Shown piece after piece: positions 28,065 through 29,131 of a stretch of DNA of 29,131 bases. Origin of the DNA: CAIQJJ01 sp964606085 (GTDB lineage Bacteria > Chloroflexota > Anaerolineae > Anaerolineales > UBA4823); assembly GCA_964606085.1 (NCBI GenBank), contig CAZSFD010000064.1, positions 1 to 29,131 of the forward strand. The letters run 5' to 3'. The notes beneath the pieces were generated by a model that searched no databases, had not been told where the DNA came from, and was given only the letters and a program-made list of their open reading frames with translations. The position numbers were made by a program, and so were the translations under genes. The number at the start of each line of letters is the position of its first letter. The first letter of the stretch is position 1.

Positions 28065-28088
28065 GGAGTTAGGGGGTAGGAGTTAGGG
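28065..28088 (-). repeat. Tandem GGAGTTAGGG repeat at the Rieske-URO-D 2 junction
   Basis: Two copies of GGAGTTAGGG (28065-28074, 28079-28088) are separated by four bases (GGTA). On the coding strand they read CCCTAACTCC, encode the last residues of the Rieske protein (LTPTP) and supply its TAA stop (28071-28069). The URO-D 2 ATG is two bases beyond the repeat. Confidence 0.7.
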
Positions 28089-29070
28089 ATGCGTCAATCA
28101 TCTGTCTTCTTCTGCGGCGGTATTCGATTACCGGGGCGTCGCCGGGGATCAGTTTCTCGCCGATGTTCAGGTCGGTGCGCAGCGGGCGCTGGGTCAGCAC
28201 CACGCGGCGATCCTGGCGCTCGATGTAGAAGTTGCCCACCATGCTCAAGGCATTGACCAGGTCGCGCACGATGGGCGCTTTCACAAAGCCCTGGTACTGG
28301 CGGATGTAGAGCAGGCAGTTGGCGTCATCAATGGGGGCGAAGGCGATCAGCAGGTGCAGATTGTCGGTCAGCCAGTTGTGCCAGAGATTGGGAAACTGGA
28401 CCTGGATCAGCGGGCGCTGCTCGGTGGGGGGCATCTGGTTGGGTTTGCGCGGCGTTTGGCCGGTGTCCACTTCGTTGTCGTACCACAGGTGGATGATGTC
28501 GTGGCCGCCGGGGCGTTCTTCCACTTGATAGCGCGGGCCATGTACCAGCGTCTGCCCGCCGCGCCCAATCGAGTTGGCGTGGACGAAGGGCAGGTGTACC
28601 ACATCGAGCTGGTTCTCAATCGCCCGCGAATAGTGCGTTTTCCACAGGTCGCCCAGCGTGGCGTGCGAGTATTGCGCTTCGTCAATGGCATCGAAAAACG
28701 GCAGCGGGGGGTACTCGTCGCGTGGCTCGCCCCACCAGAGGTAGATAAAGCCGTGCGCTTCCTGCACCGGGTACGCTTTGACCCGAAACGCCTTCGGCAC
28801 GTCGGCGGCTTTGCCGTTGGCCGGGATCAGCGTGCATTTGCCGCTGGTATCGAACTCGAAACCGTGAAACGGACACTGCACGCAATCGCCCACCAGTTTG
28901 CCGGCGCTGAGCGCCACGCCGCGGTGCGCACACAGGTCGCTCAGCACACCCACCTTGCCGGCGGCATCCCGCCAGGCGACCATTTTTTCGCCCATGCGGG
29001 TGAAACCCACCGGCCGGCCGGTTTTCACTTCTTTCGATGCGAGAATGGCGTACCAGAGATTGGGGATCAT
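28069..29070 (-). CDS. Rieske non-heme iron oxygenase
   Basis: The 333-residue protein has the two domains of ring-hydroxylating-type oxygenase alpha subunits. The Rieske [2Fe-2S] site is CAHRG (about 47-51) and CPFHGFEF (about 66-73), a Cys-x-His and Cys-x2-His pair. The catalytic iron site is in ENQLDVVHLPFVHANSIG (bridging Asp and the two His ligands, about 152-169). Members hydroxylate, demethylate or desaturate aromatic and other substrates using a separate reductase; none is seen here. GAGGAG lies seven bases before the ATG and TATAAT (29090-29085) upstream is a good -10 box. Proximity to a His-x-Cys URO-D-like protein suggests O-demethylation or methyl chemistry (inference). Confidence 0.93.
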   Translation of the reverse strand: MIPNLWYAILASKEVKTGRPVGFTRMGEKMVAWRDAAGKVGVLSDLCAHRGVALSAGKLVGDCVQCPFHGFEFDTSGKCTLIPANGKAADVPKAFRVKAYPVQEAHGFIYLWWGEPRDEYPPLPFFDAIDEAQYSHATLGDLWKTHYSRAIENQLDVVHLPFVHANSIGRGGQTLVHGPRYQVEERPGGHDIIHLWYDNEVDTGQTPRKPNQMPPTEQRPLIQVQFPNLWHNWLTDNLHLLIAFAPIDDANCLLYIRQYQGFVKAPIVRDLVNALSMVGNFYIERQDRRVVLTQRPLRTDLNIGEKLIPGDAPVIEYRRRRRQMIDASLTPTP

Positions 29071-29084
29071 CAGGGTCTCCTCGT

Positions 29085-29124
29085 ATTATATGTTTCGTTG
29101 GTGCCAGCCTACCAACGGTTGACA
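29085..29124 (-). promoter_or_regulatory. Rieske promoter region with inverted repeat
   Basis: TATAAT (29090-29085, minus) lies 15 bases before the Rieske ATG. An inverted repeat GTTGGT...ACCAAC (29097-29102 and 29111-29116) sits where a -35 box would be, like an operator. TTGACA (29119-29124) on the plus strand could be the -35 box of a divergent gene beyond the window. Confidence 0.5.
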
Positions 29125-29131
29125 AAAAGAC

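Overview
The window looks like a piece of chromosome from a high-GC, probably environmental member of the Chloroflexota (Anaerolineae-like). This is an inference. It rests on the mix of families: LacI regulator, ADP-ribosylglycohydrolase-like protein, two URO-D-like proteins, a Rieske oxygenase, an intracellular (alpha/alpha)6 glycosidase-like protein, and lipoproteins with Pro/Thr-rich linkers. Dense operons with 4-nt ATGA overlaps and many dispersed repeats fit the same picture. No rRNA, tRNA, CRISPR array or intact insertion sequence was seen.

Layout. (1) 1-1525: a truncated secreted protein and a LacI-type regulator, with a strong promoter and a perfect 16-bp operator (minus strand). (2) 1748-5395: a lipoprotein sulfatase-superfamily hydrolase, then an ADP-ribosylglycohydrolase fused to a C-terminal beta-sandwich-like domain (plus strand). 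(3) 10970-5414: a minus-strand operon of GH12 glucanase lipoprotein, HSL-type esterase, NarL-type response regulator, GT-C membrane protein and URO-D-like protein. (4) 19107-11372: a minus-strand run of 3-ketosphinganine-reductase-like SDR, FabF-type ketosynthase, HD-domain alarmone-hydrolase-like protein, NarL-type histidine kinase, type IIG restriction-modification enzyme and DUF3800 protein. (5) 20682-19189: a HAD nucleotidase-like protein and a TspO-like membrane protein (minus). (6) 20705-24004: mutL, an EamA transporter and a GNAT acetyltransferase (plus). (7) 29070-24026: Rieske oxygenase, second URO-D-like protein, a RAYT transposase remnant and the large glycosidase-like protein (minus).

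Themes. Secreted GH12, the sulfatase-like lipoprotein, the truncated secreted protein and the intracellular glycosidase-like protein point to use of plant or algal glycans. The URO-D pair plus Rieske oxygenase suggests methyl-group or aromatic chemistry. The type IIG enzyme and DUF3800 share a 4-nt overlap and form a likely defence module; the target-recognition part and DUF3800 are much more AT-rich than their surroundings, a sign of recent exchange.

The most unusual signal is architectural. At least five, perhaps six, genes (lacI-like, histidine kinase, fabF, mutL, Rieske and possibly URO-D 2) have their stop codons inside or at the edge of dispersed repeats. At two unrelated junctions (fabF to HD, mutL to EamA) the same two-part repeat, GCARGNN heptamers then a CT-rich tract, lies between a TAG stop and an ATG with no Shine-Dalgarno sequence. 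Other repeats are translated in frame inside MutL, the restriction enzyme and the GT-C protein.
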